Below, piece by piece: positions 10,760-22,909 of a stretch of 64,000 nucleotides of DNA. Source of the stretch: Schistocerca nitens (lineage: Eukaryota; Arthropoda; Insecta; Orthoptera; Acrididae); assembly GCF_023898315.1 (NCBI RefSeq), contig NC_064621.1:534213383-534277382 (forward strand). Direction: 5' to 3'. The notes below the pieces were generated by a model that was not told the DNA's origin, searched no databases, and was given only the letters and a program-made list of their open reading frames with translations. Numbering within the stretch: the first letter of the stretch is position 1; every line of letters begins with the position of its first letter. A program made the translations under genes and the position numbers.

Positions 10760-10941
10760 TCTAGTTTATGCCTGCGAGGCATCCTGCACATCTGCTCATT
10801 GATCCATTGCCGTCGATTTATAGTGACAATGAGAGGTGGTGTTGCGCAGTCATATCGACGTTGTTCTTAAACCTGCGGGGCAACATAGTTCAAATGCTAA
10901 TCATTTCTGCTGATCGTACTAATGTACATGTCCTGTAAATA

Positions 10942-12360
10942 CACTGCTGGAAATTGAAATAAGAACACCGTGAATTCATTGTCCCAAGAAGGAGAAACTT
11001 TATTGACACATTCCTGGGGTCAGATACATCACATGATCACACTGACAGAACCGCAGGCACATACACAGGCAACAGAGCATGCACAATGTCGGCACTAGTA
11101 CAGTGTATATCCACCTTTCGCAGCAGTGCAGGCTGCTATTCTCCCATGGAGACGATCGTAGAGATGCTGGATGTAGTCCTGTGGAACGGCTTGCCATGCC
11201 ATTTCCACCTGGCGCCTCAGTTGGACCAGCGTTCGTGCTGGACATGCAGACCGCGTGAGACGACACTTCATCCAGTCCCAAACATGCTCAATGGGGGACA
11301 GATCCGGAGATCTTGCTGGCCAGGGTAGTTGACTTACACCTTCTAGAGCACGTTGGGTGGCACGAGATACATGCGGACGTGCATTGTCCTGTTGGAACAG
11401 CAAGTTCCCTTGCCGGTCTAGGAATGGTAGAACGATGGGTTCGATTACGGTTTGGATGTACCGTGCACTATTCAGTGTCCCCTCGACGATCACCAGTGGT
11501 GTACGGCCAGTGTAGGAGATCGCTCCCCACACCATGATGCCGGGTGTTGGCCCTGTGTGCCTCGGTCGTATGCAGTCCTGATTGTGGCGCTCACCTGCAC
11601 GGCGCCAAACACGCATACGACCATCATTGGCATCAAGGCAGAAGCGACTCTCATCGCTGAAGACGACACGTCTCCATTCGTCCCTCCATTCACGCCTGTC
11701 GCGACACCACTGGAGGCGGGCTGCACGATGTTGGGGCGTGAGCGGAAGACGGCCTAACGCTGTGCGGGACCGTAGCCCAGCTTCATGGAGACGGTTGCGA
11801 ATGGTCCTCGCCGATACCCCAGGAGCAACAGTGTCCCTAATTTGCTGGGAAGTGGCGGTGCGGTCCCCTACGGCACTGCGTAGGATCCTACGGTCTTGGC
11901 GTGCATCCGTGCGTCGCTGCGGTCCGGTCCCAGGTCGACGGGCACGTGCACCTTCCGCCGACCACTGGCGACAACATCGATGTACTGTGGAGACCTTACG
12001 CCCCACGTGTTGAGCAATTCGGCGGTACGTCCACCCGGCCTCCCGCATGCCCACTATACGCCCTCGCTCAAAGTCCGTCAACTGCACATACGGTTCACGT
12101 CCACGCTGTCGCGGCATGCTACCAGTGTTAAAGACTGCGATGGAGCTCCGTATGCCACGGCAAACTGGCTGACACTGACGGCGGCGGTGCACAAATGCTG
12201 CGCAGCTAGCGCCATTCGACGGCCAACACCGCGGTTCCTGGTGTGTCCGCTGTGCCGTGCGTGTGATCATTGCTTGTACAGCCCTCTCGCAGTGTCCGGA
12301 GCAAGTATGGTGGGTCTGACACACCGGTGTCAATGTGTTTTTTTTCCATTTCCAGGAGTG
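10942..12360 (-). mobile_element. Tc1-B copy 1
   Basis: A 1,419-bp element with terminal inverted repeats of the type CACTCCTGGAAAT (left end here CACTGCTGG), flanked by TA at 10940-10941 and 12361-12362. It is the same family as the copies at 27,103, 34,992 and 46,446, in the opposite orientation. The left TA is also the right-hand TA of Tc1-A, so this insertion came later. Confidence 0.92.
11095..12117 (-). CDS. Tc1-B transposase (copy 1)
   Basis: A 340-residue cut-and-paste transposase with an open frame. I chose the start MPRQRGREPY because it gives the usual Tc1 length and begins the DNA-binding region; the frame is open further upstream. Two helix-turn-helix units lie at about residues 10-60 and 65-125. 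The catalytic triad is D155 (FSDESR), D244 (QQDNARPH) and E277 (SPIEHVWD), leaving 32 residues between the last two. Differences from the other copies include E41K, P120A, G162D and two Arg-to-Cys changes near residues 285 and 292. Whether it is active cannot be told from sequence. A polyadenylation signal follows the stop in the copies of this family. Confidence 0.9.
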   Translation of the reverse strand: MPRQRGREPYVQLTDFERGRIVGMREAGWTYRRIAQHVGRKVSTVHRCCRQWSAEGARARRPGTGPQRRTDARQDRRILRSAVGDRTATSQQIRDTVAPGVSARTIRNRLHEAGLRSRTALGRLPLTPQHRAARLQWCRDRREWRDEWRRVVFSDESRFCLDANDGRMRVWRRAGERHNQDCIRPRHTGPTPGIMVWGAISYTGRTPLVIVEGTLNSARYIQTVIEPIVLPFLDRQGNLLFQQDNARPHVSRATQRALEGVSQLPWPARSPDLSPIEHVWDWMKCRLTRSACPARTLVQLRRQVEMAWQAVPQDYIQHLYDRLHGRIAACTAAKGGYTLY

Positions 12361-12362
12361 TA

Positions 12363-15300
12363 TGAACTTGCTATCACCAGTTGTTCAAGATATTCTGTTT
12401 TTTTTTTTCTGAACGTGAACGTACTTCAGACTATGTCAGATCACTGATCACTCTAGCCTGTAAGTACCCCAACCTCTATTACTACTGCAAGCTCCACCAC
12501 CCGCAGCGACTATCCAGCCAGAGGCTGAGACCGACCGCACGTCACCTCCACTGAGAACTGACTTCTCAGTACGACACCTGCACTGTGGCTGACCACAAGA
12601 ACCAAGTTAAAATCATTTTGGAACCACTTTCACAAAGAAAAGTACAGCGCTATCATTACTGTTAACAATTAAATCTTTATTTTAGATGGCCGTAGTATCA
12701 TCTTCTCGTGGTCAGCTTCCACATTCTGTTCGATCTTTGCCTTACTTTCTGGTATGATCTTTGCTGCTCGCTTGTCTATTGATGTAGGTCATTGCTTCTG
12801 AACTGATACTCTGAAACACATTTCAAACATTCACATTTAAGCAAGTGCTTAAACGACGAGTGCTCAATACACGTCATCGTAATTGCAGCTGCTGCGTCGA
12901 CAAGTCAAAACGACGAAACCAGCGCGACGACAAGTATGACATACTAAATCTTTTTTTGACACTCGCAAGGCAGTCTAGATATTTGAGAAGTGAGGGAACT
13001 TTATTAGCTGTAACAGGATACGGGATGATTTTCGCGGGAGAATTGTTTTGGGCCCTCACGAGGTAGTCTAGGTGTTTGAGAAGTGAGGCTGTAACAGGAT
13101 ATGGGATGATTGGGCGGGAAAAGGCAGACGGATACGAGAAGCGGTTAAAGTGCAAACCGTCTGAGACTCTGTATGTAGTGTTATAGTACGGAACGTCAAA
13201 TGCCCATGCAACATTTTAAGAAGTAAGGATGGGAAAGAAAAGAGTCTTATATGTATCAAAAAGGGTGCAAACATAAGTAGTGAGCGTAAATATTTTGAGG
13301 TTTCTTCCCCCTAGTGCCATGTGGGTATATGTACATGCGTGCGGGGAAGGGTGGGGGATGAAGGGGCGGATAGGGGTGCGGAGTAGATTGTTAATGATAC
13401 CATTCCACACTGTAACTTAATGTTTCAAAATATTAAGTTAATCTAAAATAATTAAAAAGCTGAAAAGTTTTATTAAAAGATGACTGCCAACGATAATATT
13501 GAAAGACACTGTTTAAAATAAAAACTGATGCAGGAAGGAGGAAGGTCTTCCTGTTAAGCAAGCACAACAGATTCACTGAAACTGTAAGAACCTGCACAGT
13601 AAAAGGATAGTTCGTAGGGGGAAGGTTAGAGATTTCGTAAGATTATTGGGTTTATAAGCTATATTATGGACCTTCTGTTGGCTCCCAGTCAAATATTTAT
13701 CAAAGATGTTTCATGTGTTAGTTAATTGAAAAGGATGGTCAGAAATGGTGGACAGAAGTTACGCACTTTGAAGCTCTGAGTGATTTGTACTGTAATTTTA
13801 TTGCCTGGTTTGTGAAGGGATTTATCCTGAAGACACACTAGCTAGGGTTGTACAGTTGAAAGGGGGGTGGAGAGGGGGGCAGTGGGGCGGATGCTCCGGG
13901 CACAAAAATTTTAGGGCGCAAACAGATAATATACAATTTTCATCATAAAATAAAAAACAATGTTTCAGAGCTTGCGTATTGTCCGTGTCATAATTTGACC
14001 TACGTTAATTAATTTCAATTATTATTAATTTACGTGTTCGGTCTTGGGCGTCGCCCCCGGCGTCGAAAAGACGGATCGTGATATCTCCGATTGGTTGGAG
14101 TGGCCTGCTTTTGCTCGTGGCGCACACACAAAACAAGTACTGTAAGGATTTGGGCACTTACAAGTTAGCTTGTCAACGTTAGTATTAATGATAAAGGGAC
14201 TGGAAAGAGCATCAGGTCATGACTTTATTGACTTATGATGAATATGAGGCACTCTCGAGTAGTATTCCCTTCATGTCTCCATGGTTAAGTTACTAACTTA
14301 AAGCGTTGGTGAAAAGGGTCGAAGTTGAGAATTGTAGAACATAAAGTCTGCAGCTGGCCATAGCTAGCCAGGCCACCCTGGCCGGCAGGTAGTGGTCACC
14401 GGAAATGCTGTACGATAGGCGTCTTTGGAGGAAGCGCAGCCTCCGGAGCCACGTGTGCTGTGCAGCACATAGCGAAGACGGGACTTTCGTTTGCCTAGGG
14501 GCGATATGACCGATACGATCATTGGGTAGAATCTCAAAAATGGAGTTGGAGGGATTTCGGCGATGTTAGAGCGTTCGACATTGGCCGAAACTGAGTATTT
14601 TTCCGCTCCGTTTTCGTATGTGTGGAAGACGGGAGAGTTGTGGAGAGGGGACTTCGCCTTCAGCCAACGAGCGGTGTGGACTTGGAGACAGCGTCTTGGC
14701 CATCGTCTGCGAAGGGAGCGGACTTCGACTTGCACGTCGGCGAGTTAGGACGCTTCCCGCGAGATCTAAGACGCGAATTGTTCCTCTGTGCAGAATAGTG
14801 CAGAGAGGGATTTTTCTCGTATTCGAGTTACGGGTTTTGCCAAAAGAAAGTTGGCATCTGATTTCTAACTTGCAGGATTTGTGCTGTGATTCAGAGACAG
14901 CAGAGCCATCCGAATTATCGGTATCTTCACCATAGGGCCAGTTTGAGTGATTGCCTTCACTATAGGTGTAGGACTGCACATTTTTTTGGTCTACACGACG
15001 AGGTTCAGCGCGGGTAATAAACAGTCTGTATTGTAGCGTTGCACCAATGCGCGTTCCCTGCAGAGTTCTGCGCTTAGGGCTCTTGTGTGCTCAGAAGCGA
15101 GATTTTCACCTACGCTTAACCACTTCCAACAACTTATCTAGTATTCTTGATCTTGTAGTTATCCTTGCGGGGTGCCTAGCATTCATCAACGTAGCTGCCG
15201 GTAATTGGGGCGCATAATTGCAGATTAGTTAATGTGCCATTCTCAGGAGTGTGTGGATGGTCAAAATAATTCACATTTTTGTAATTTTTGTCAATTCTGG

Positions 15301-16202
15301 GAAATACCAAAATTAAATGTCAGTATTACAATCGATAATTCGATTGCGCTAGCATTTAACCTATCCCAGTAAGCTTTCCACGTACCCTAGTCACTGCACA
15401 GCTTGCCCAGACAGGAAGGAAGAATTTGCGATCTTCTATGTCAGCGGCGGACAAATAAGCTTACAGTACTCACGCTTGCTTCGCGACATCATTGTTTGTG
15501 TTCCGGAATGAAGATTCTCGGGTATAGTCTACATCAGGACTGAAAAACACTAGAAAAAGGAGGCTTTAGACACAATACACAGGTATATAATTATTCTATA
15601 TTACAGAATGGTGCATAAGAAAGTTCAAATTATCTTGTTGGATGTTTTCCCTTTTTTTTAACATTTGTACCATTTGTTAGGATAATATCTCAATACATGT
15701 GTATGTATATTTCTTTGTCAAAGCAATTCTTGGAAATAATTCTTATTTGTTAGTGTAACAAGGTTGAAATGAGTGTCTAGAAACAAAAACATTTTACTTG
15801 TACATGATATTTAGAAAATTTGTTAGGAATAGATTTTACTTAATTACTACATTTATAAAAAAAATATTTCTGAGAAAATCGATGTGAAAGACTCCTCACT
15901 TCCGATTACAAACTTCTTAAAAAAACAAACTTTAAACTTAAATAAAGAAAATAATTAAAAATTAATAATAATAATAATAGCATAAAAATATTCTTCTCTT
16001 GTCAATATAAACATATTTTTCAGAATAATGTGGAACAATATAAAAATATAAATTAGTAATACAAATTAGCATAGAACCAGAATAACGTGGCTGAACAGTA
16101 GGCAACAAAATTAAGATAAAGGAATAATTTTTGACTGACTTAGACAACGATTCAATCATTGCCTAACTTCAGTGCAAAAATTAAGTTCGAAGGGTGGTGA
16201 TA
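12363..16202. other. Long unassigned interval
   Basis: No gene is supported. The left part (12.4-13.4 kb) has mixed composition with a diverged tandem duplication. At about 13.86-13.92 kb there is a G-rich stretch. The part at 14.36-15.25 kb is richer in GC and carries overlapping ORFs on both strands without any recognisable motif; it could be a piece of an old retroelement. From about 15.54 to 16.15 kb it is very AT-rich. Confidence 0.45.
12958..13121. repeat. Diverged tandem duplication
   Basis: The segment at about 12,965-13,043 (AGTCTAGATATTTGAGAAGTG ... GCTGTAACAGGATACGGGAT) recurs at about 13,061-13,119 (AGTCTAGGTGTTTGAGAAGTG ... GCTGTAACAGGATATGGGAT) with an internal length difference of about 15 bp. 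Confidence 0.75.
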
Positions 16203-17663
16203 TGTAAGGTGTCAGGCAAATCCCACACCTTCCATGAAAACCCTGACATGATAAGAAAATCCAGTAGTATGTCACATAGCTCCGATTAAACCGTGACATT
16301 AAATTAACCAAAGTAATACGAGTAACGAGTGAGCAAATGGAATATCACAGACAAACACAAGAATGCCTAAATGCACGTCATACCTTCCCACCGTGAGACA
16401 GACGCAGTTCCGACGGGAGAAACGAGAACAGAAGCAGAGAGCAGAACTGTGTTAAGCTAGAAGGCCCTATGATAAGGGACGGACACCCACGTCGCCAGCT
16501 AACCACCAGCCCATGTTAAAAGCTAGAGCCCTCCAGAACAACAATATAGATCTTACGATAACACTAAACAGGCCACGCCAGCTGCAAGTTTTAGCGTGAG
16601 ACTTTTTCGCGTATCTGTTACGTTGCAAACTTTAAAAACATTGCCCCACCACGAAACGTATAACGTTTCTCATTGGATAGACATAATTTTTGTAGGCGGA
16701 GCTTAAGGTTAACATTGAGACCCTGATTGGTCAGATGAAAACACAGCCAGATTTTTTTTTAAACCAACTTCGGTAAATTGTAGTAAGGAGAAGTTAGGAG
16801 GGAGTTGCTTCCGAGATGGCGAGCTGCACCGGCCGCCGCCTCCTGACGAACACCGACAAGGTAATGAATGCACGCGATGCTGCATTTTTCAGCGCATAAG
16901 GCTTCACTCAGAACTGCAGAAGTCTCATCTGTTACATCCCCTTTTTATGTAATACTTGTGTCGATCGTCAATTAAATCTCATGGTATTCACATTTGCTAC
17001 TTGAAGTAAAAATCTGAAACGCAATGATTTTTCTGTTATATGATTATTGAGAAGCCACATCAGCCACTGTAATCTACGACAAGTTAAATAAGTAATTAAA
17101 GATAATTGAGGCTCACTGTAGACCATTTTGATAGTTTTCTCTTTTGTGAAACTTAATTTAAACCTAGATTATAGATGTGATATGGCATAGGTCATCCTTC
17201 GATCCATTGTAGAACCTGGAAACCCATTCAGGGAATATTCGTTTGCATTTTTGTTGAACGCAGTTGGTTTTTATCATCCTGTATTAAAACATTTTCTTTT
17301 ATCAATAGTGCAGTTTATGTTTTGAGAGTAGAATAAAATTTCCAATGGTAAACTTAACTGCTTTTTCGACGTTATTGTATCAGCTAACTAAAAATAGGAA
17401 AGCCTTGAACCCCTTCCAAATAAATTTAGTTCGTATTAAGATTCTTTTACAGGGAGTGCAGTGGAGCTGACGCTGAAATCGTTAAGTATTTGGTTATATC
17501 ATCGCTGGTCTCACTGAACTCATCTGAACTCTACATGTCGTGTGGTCTGTTGTCTCCTTACCAGCAACAGGTCCCAAGTTCAAACTAGTCAATTCCCTAA
17601 AAAACACGCTCAGAGCGTCGTTGCGCGAAAGTGGTAGGGAGACATGACATAGAACAACAGACA
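16203..17663 (-). repeat. Ty3/Gypsy long terminal repeat, copy A
   Basis: This 1.46-kb block starts TGTAAGGTGTCAGGC and ends ACAACAGACA on the plus strand, so it is TG...CA bounded in either orientation. It matches 22,910-24,558 at high identity over its whole length. It lies directly downstream of a Gypsy pol 3' region on the minus strand, as a 3' LTR would. I did not find a matching target duplication for a pair made of A and B. Confidence 0.75.
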
Positions 17664-20600
17664 CCACGCGATTTTTTTGCCCAAGCGGTCTTCTCGTCGG
17701 GCCGTTTTTTGCTCGCTCCGCTGAGTTGGGGCGTTCCAAGACCCTTTTGGCCTTCCGTGTTCCGCCACTCTGTGATTCCGTGTTCTGTCCCAGCAGGGTT
17801 CCGCCACTCTGTGATTCAGCAGATTTACTGCCCACTTCGGCTGCAAGGGCCCTCTGTTGGTCTCGCTGTCCTTTCCCTTCTCTTGACGCTTCTGCCTTGT
17901 AGGAATCGTGTCTTGCGAATTACGTCCTTTTCTTTCCTGATACTTCTCGCGTTGCAACTTGTGGGTCATTGCATCTGGTCTTTGCTGGAGTTTTTACAAT
18001 GGTTCTTACAAAAAATTTTACTTATAATCATTTAACATATGTCTAGTACCTACATTGTTTTACCCCTTTTTAAAAAGCTTTACAAGATTCGGCGCCCTTT
18101 CCATGTTACAATTCTAATATATTTTGAGTCTTAACTTCTATAAGAATCTTCAAATTCGTTTTTTATTTTTTGTGTAGTGTCGTGGTGTATAGCATTTTAG
18201 TATTTCATACTGTTAATCTATGCTTTATCCCTTCACCTTAATCTATGGTACTATTGGTGTTACTTTTGTTTTAATTGAAACTACTTTCTTTTTCCCACCT
18301 TCCTCTCTCTTCATTCTTCTTTCTCCTGACGATCTTATCTGCAACATAAACTTGAAATATTGTGCTAATTATTTACCAGTAATAAAATTAATCTTCAAAC
18401 TTTTCGATATGGATCACATGAAGTCCTAAGGTTTTGCCTGTTTTTGGGTTCATTAGTTCCACAGCATTATCATGAGCAATGCGGCTAATTATGACAGGTC
18501 CTTTGTATGCAGCGTAAAACTTACGTATTTTGTGTTCCTGTTTGCTGGATAGATGGTGTGTTTTTACAAATACTTCCTAGCCTACTGAGAATGTTCTTTT
18601 AATTGCTGTTCTATCTCCTCTTTCTTTTCTTTTAATGGCTGCCTTTCTGATGTTGGAGAGTGCTGTTGCTATGACTTGCTTGCGCTGTCTATGTGGTACA
18701 ATAGGAAATCTAACATTTTCTCTGGTTATGTTTGGGGGTTCAATGTTTTTAAGTACAGTAACTGGAGGTAGTAGTGTAGTGCTATGTGAAATTTCATTTA
18801 TTTCTTCCTGAAAATCTTTAAGGTATATATCCCAAGTGTTATGACTTTTGCCTGCATATAATCGTCAGAAAGTGTCTATGTCCTTCATAGATCAATCTGC
18901 TGGATTTACGCTAGGTTTGTACTTAGATACGTAGATGGGTTTTATTTTGTGTTGTTTTAACGTGTTCTGCCATTGCACTGATTTGTATTGTGGGCCATTA
19001 TCCGAAATTATTCGTTCCACTCGACCTACTTGTGTGAGAAAATGTTGTCTAAATGCTTCACTTATAGTAAGATCTGTTGCCCATTTTAATGGTGTCAAGG
19101 TAACTTATTTAGAAGTAAGTTCCAAAACGACGAATATATCCATTTCTTTTGCGTGGGAGGGGGCCCCATCAAATCTGTTGCAGCTATTTGTTTTAATTTT
19201 TTAGGGATTATTGGAAACATGGGTGGTTTGGTTTGGAAAGTGACATGTTTAGCCCTCATACATTTTTTGCATTTGACTAATACTCTTCTAATTCGTCTTT
19301 CCATATTAGGAAAATGGCTTGTTTGTTTTATTTTTAAAAACCAATTCTTTGATCCAAAGTGGCTGTTACTTAAATGTGTATACCATATGTACTTATTAAT
19401 TAGTTCATCTGCGATATAAATTAACCATTCATTCGTTGCAACATTTAGTCTAAAAAATAAAACATTGTTTTTTACGAGATAGTGCTGTCGAATGTCTGGA
19501 CAATCCTTACTTCTCCACTTGTGTTTGATTCCTAGTATTTCGGGATCCTTGTCCTGTTCTTTGCCTATGTTTTTCAATGATGTCGTATGTAATTTTCGAA
19601 AGGTACTTGTTTCATATAGTACATTGTAAACTGGTCTTCTGCTGCTTCCAAACCTATGTTATTGGATGCACCCTGTGGACATCGTGACAAAGCATCTGCT
19701 AACACATTCGCTGGTCCTGGTATGTGTGTAATAGTGAAGTCAAATTCTTGTAGTATTAACATCCATCTGGCTAACCTCCCATGAGTTAGTTTGGCGGATA
19801 ACAGAAATTCTAATGCTTTGTGGTCAGTGTATACTTTCGTTTTTCTTCCGAATAGGAAGTATCGAAAACGTTGGAAGCCCCATACAATGGCCAATGCTTC
19901 CAGCTCCGTGACTGAATAGTTTTTCTCGCTTTTTGTAAGTACACGACTGGCAAATGCAATTGTTCTATATGATCTTAGCCCTGCCTGTTCGTATTCTTGG
20001 AATAAAACAACTCCTAAACCTGTTTTCGCGCTATCAGCGGCCATACAAAAATTTTGTGTTAGATCAGGATGTGCTAAAATCGGTGCTGTTGTTAGTGTGT
20101 ATTTCACTTTTAAAAATTCTTCATTGGCTTGTTGATCCCATACCCATGGCATGTTTTTTCCTGTCAGTGCACATAGGCGTGGTGTTGCGAGAGAGTCGAT
20201 CCAAATAAATTTTTTATAGAATCCGGTGGGACCTAGAAATCTTCTGAGAGTTTTCTTATTATATGGAGTACAGAATTCTTTGATTGCCGTTAGTTTTTCT
20301 GGGTCGGGCATTACCCCTCTCTCTGAAATTGTGTCCTAGAAATTTGACCTCTCGCCTTCCAAATTTGGATTTTGTTATATTTACTGTGACCCCATGCTCT
20401 ATCATGATCTGTAAAAACTGATTTAATGTGTCGTTGTGATGTTCCCAAGAGGGTTCTGCTATAATCACATCATCAACATAACAAGTAATTTTTTTGTAAA
20501 ATTTAAGGACTGAGTATAGTATTAAATCCCCTAATAAACGCTGCTGATGATATGTTTAAACCAAATGGCTATCGTTTTAACTTGTAACATCTACAGAATA

Positions 20601-20730
20601 CGATAAATGCTGTAAATTTTCTACATTCTGGGGCCAATTCTATGTGTTTATTATGCCTTACTTTTGTTCTTTAACCCATTACAGAGCTAATGACTTAATT
20701 TTATCGATAGTCTATTTTTTATTTAAGTCC
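17664..20730 (-). pseudogene. Ty3/Gypsy pol remnant (RT, RNase H, integrase) and 3' region
   Basis: On the minus strand, from high to low coordinates, there is a reverse transcriptase segment (about 20.73-20.26 kb) with the catalytic YVDD box near 20.48 kb, then RNase H (about 20.08-19.68 kb; YTDHKALEFL, HIPGPANVLADALSR). Next is an integrase HHCC finger (CKKCMRAKH), an integrase core with ISDNGPQYKS near 19.0 kb, and a C-terminal chromatin/DNA-binding segment ending near 18.39 kb (FYAAYKGPVII). The rest down to 17.66 kb is non-coding or weakly coding. Frameshifts and stops break the frame several times, for example around 20.31, 19.57 and 18.89 kb. Gag, protease and the first part of RT are absent. 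Confidence 0.83.
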
Positions 20731-21407
20731 ATAGTCAATGACTTATTTTGTAGTTTATTAGCTGTCTGGTGTGCTTAACTTATTTACTTTTTCACAATTT
20801 TCTTTTTGCACAAGTCCCACATCACATTATTTGATTTCACACATTCACACAATCCTATGAATGTTTAAGCATGAGGTTGGCGAATGTTTTTGCACGAAGG
20901 TGATGGACTTGTGCGAGATGGATGTGGGCAAGTATTTGATGTACAGCTTCGTTCGTCGTTCCTTGTTGGCTTTGCAAGTGTGTGTTGCTGTTGTGGAAGT
21001 CCCATAATGGAATGGAGCTGTGAGTGCAGAATCTCGTGGTTTACTGGCTTTGTATGCGTGAAAGTCATCGTTAAGTGTCACTGAAAGCGGATCTTTCTCG
21101 TTGTAATACTTCGCAGACGACTAGTTTACAATAGGATAGGGATTTGGGAAGGTATGCCGTCTATTCTTCACCCATCTTCTTTCTTGGTCTCAATCTTGCG
21201 AATCTTCAACTTCTGTTCTTCCTGCTTTTTCTCTGCTTCTTACTTGCTTCTTGGTTCTTCTCTGGGCAGGATATGGAAATATTTATTGATAACTAGTCAC
21301 TTTGAAGTTCTCCTCTTAGTAACAGTTTGGTAAATTCTTCATCAGCGTGCTGTTTAATGGCAGTAGTGTGACTTTTACACATTTTTTTTTTGCCAGTGGT
21401 GGTTTGC
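20731..21407. other. Unassigned interval between two Gypsy pol copies
   Basis: This joins the truncated 5' side of the first pol copy to the 3' end of the second. I see no gag or protease motif and no LTR-like end beyond a purine run, A(10), preceding TGTGTAAAAG on the minus strand near 21.38 kb. Its origin is unknown. Confidence 0.4.
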
Positions 21408-22906
21408 CCAAGCGGTCTCGTCGGGCCGTTTTTTGCTCACTCCACTGAGTCAGGGCGTTCCAAGACCCTCTTTGCCTTCCGTGTTCCGCCACTCTGTGGT
21501 TCCGTGTTCTGTCCCAGTAGGGTTCTGCCACCCTGTAGTTCAGCAGATTTACTGTCCACTTTGGCTACAAGGGCCCCCTGTTGGTCTCGCTGTCCTTTCC
21601 CTTCTCTCGACGCTTCTGCCTTATAGGAATCATGTATTGCTAATTACGTCCTTTTCTTTCCTGATACTTCTCGTGTTGCAACTTGTGGGTCTTTGCATCT
21701 GCTCTTTGCTGGAGTTTTTACAGTGGTTCTTACAAAAACTTTCACTTATAATCATCTAACATATGTCTATTACCTACATCGTTTTACCCCTTTTTTAAAA
21801 AGCTTTACAAAATTCGGCGCCCTGTCCATGTTACAATTCTAAGATATTTAGAGTCTTAACTTCTGCAAGAATCCTCAAATTCGTTTTTTATTTTTTGTGT
21901 AGTGTCGTGGTGTATAGCATTTTAGTATGTCATGCTGTTAGACTATCTACACTTTATCCCTTCACCTTAATCTATGGCACTGTTGGTGTTACTTTTGTTT
22001 TTGTTTTTATTGAAACTACTTTCTTTTTCCCACTTTCCTCTCTCTTCATTCTTCTTTCTCCTGACGATCTTATCTGCAATATAATATTGAAATGTTGTAC
22101 TGATTATTTACCAGTAATAAAATTAATCTTCAAATTTTTTGATATGGCTCACATGGTGAAGTCCTAAGGTTTTGCCTGTTTTTGGGTTCATTAATTCCAC
22201 AGCATTATCATGAGCAATTCGGCTAATTATGGCAGCTCCTTCGTATGCAGCGTAACACTTATGTATTTTGTGTTTCTGTTTGCTGGAGAGATGGTATGTT
22301 TTACAAATACTTTCTGGCCTCCTGAGAATGTTCTTTTAATTGCTGTTCTATCTCCTCTTTCTTTTCTTTTAATGGTTGCCTTTCTGATGTTAGAGAGTGC
22401 TGTTGCTATGACTTGTTTGTGCTTTCTACGTGGTACAGTAGGAAATCTAACATTTTCTCTGGTTATGTTTGGGGGTTCAATATTTTTAAGTACAGTAACA
22501 GGAAGTAGTAGTGTAGTGCTATGTGCAATTTCCTTTATTACTTCTTAAAAATCTTTAAGGTATATATCCCAAGTGTTGTGTCTTTTGCCTGCATATAATC
22601 GTCAGAAAGTGTCATGTCCTTCATAGATCAATCTGCTGGATTTTCGCTAGGTTAGTACTTAGATATGTAGATAGGTTTTATTTTGTGTTGTTTTAACGTG
22701 TTCTGCCATTGCACTGATTTGTATTGTGGGCCATTATCCGAAATTATTCGTTCCACTCGACCTACTTGTGTGAGAAAATCTTGTCTAAATGCTTTACTTC
22801 TAGTAAGACCTGTTGCCCGTTTTAATGGTGTCAAGGTAACATATTTAGAAGTAAGTTCCAAAAATAAGAAATATGAAAATATATCCATTTTTTGTGCGTG
22901 GGAGGG
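21408..22906 (-). pseudogene. Second partial copy of Gypsy pol 3' region
   Basis: This repeats 17,672-19,140 of the same window in the same orientation. It holds the integrase core with VERIISDNGPQYKS (22.7-22.85 kb), the integrase C-terminus and the weakly coding 3' stretch ending in the GCCCAAGCGGTC motif at about 21.41 kb. At 22.90 kb the integrase sequence stops abruptly and runs into LTR copy B, a deletion or recombination junction. Stops are present throughout. Confidence 0.8.
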
Positions 22907-22909
22907 GTA

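Larger units (their letters stand above)
7320..10782 (-). pseudogene. Tc1-A transposase, broken and twice interrupted
   Basis: On the minus strand the reading begins at an ATG at 10780-10782 (MPRRHK..., a Tc1-type helix-turn-helix start) and ends in a C-terminus of Tc1 type, AHGGPCTY, with its stop at 7320-7322. The middle has the Tc1 pattern around 9880-10200, but the first catalytic motif reads FSNEPR, with Asn in place of Asp. In-frame stops and frameshifts occur, for example just before QDNA at about 9880. The coding sequence is split after QDNA by the RTE-like LINE and near its start by a SINE. The part beyond the LINE (7320-7573) holds the SPDLSP-like region in a decayed form. It cannot make an active enzyme. 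Confidence 0.8.
7252..10939 (-). mobile_element. Tc1-A: decayed Tc1 element with two nested insertions
   Basis: The terminal inverted repeats start TTCACAGGACATGTACGTTA (left, 7252) and TTTACAGGACATGTACATTA (right, read from 10939 inward), and TA dinucleotides flank both ends (7250-7251 and 10940-10941). Removing the nested RTE-like LINE (7579-9864) and SINE (10589-10759) with one copy of each target duplication leaves about 1.2 kb, a normal Tc1 size. The right-hand TA was later used as the target of Tc1-B copy 1. The element has lost coding capacity. Confidence 0.82.

Noticed and set aside
13850-14110. hAT-type terminal repeat
   Set aside because: A GGGGCGGATGCTCCGGGCAC stretch resembles some hAT ends, but I could not find a matching inverted end or an 8-bp duplication.
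14364-14979. Overlapping ORFs of 123, 137 and 105 codons
   Set aside because: They overlap on opposite strands and in different frames and have no recognisable domain; kept only as part of an unassigned interval.
20845-21084. Overlapping ORFs of 66-78 codons
   Set aside because: They lie on both strands in an unassigned stretch between Gypsy fragments and have no gag, protease or other motif.
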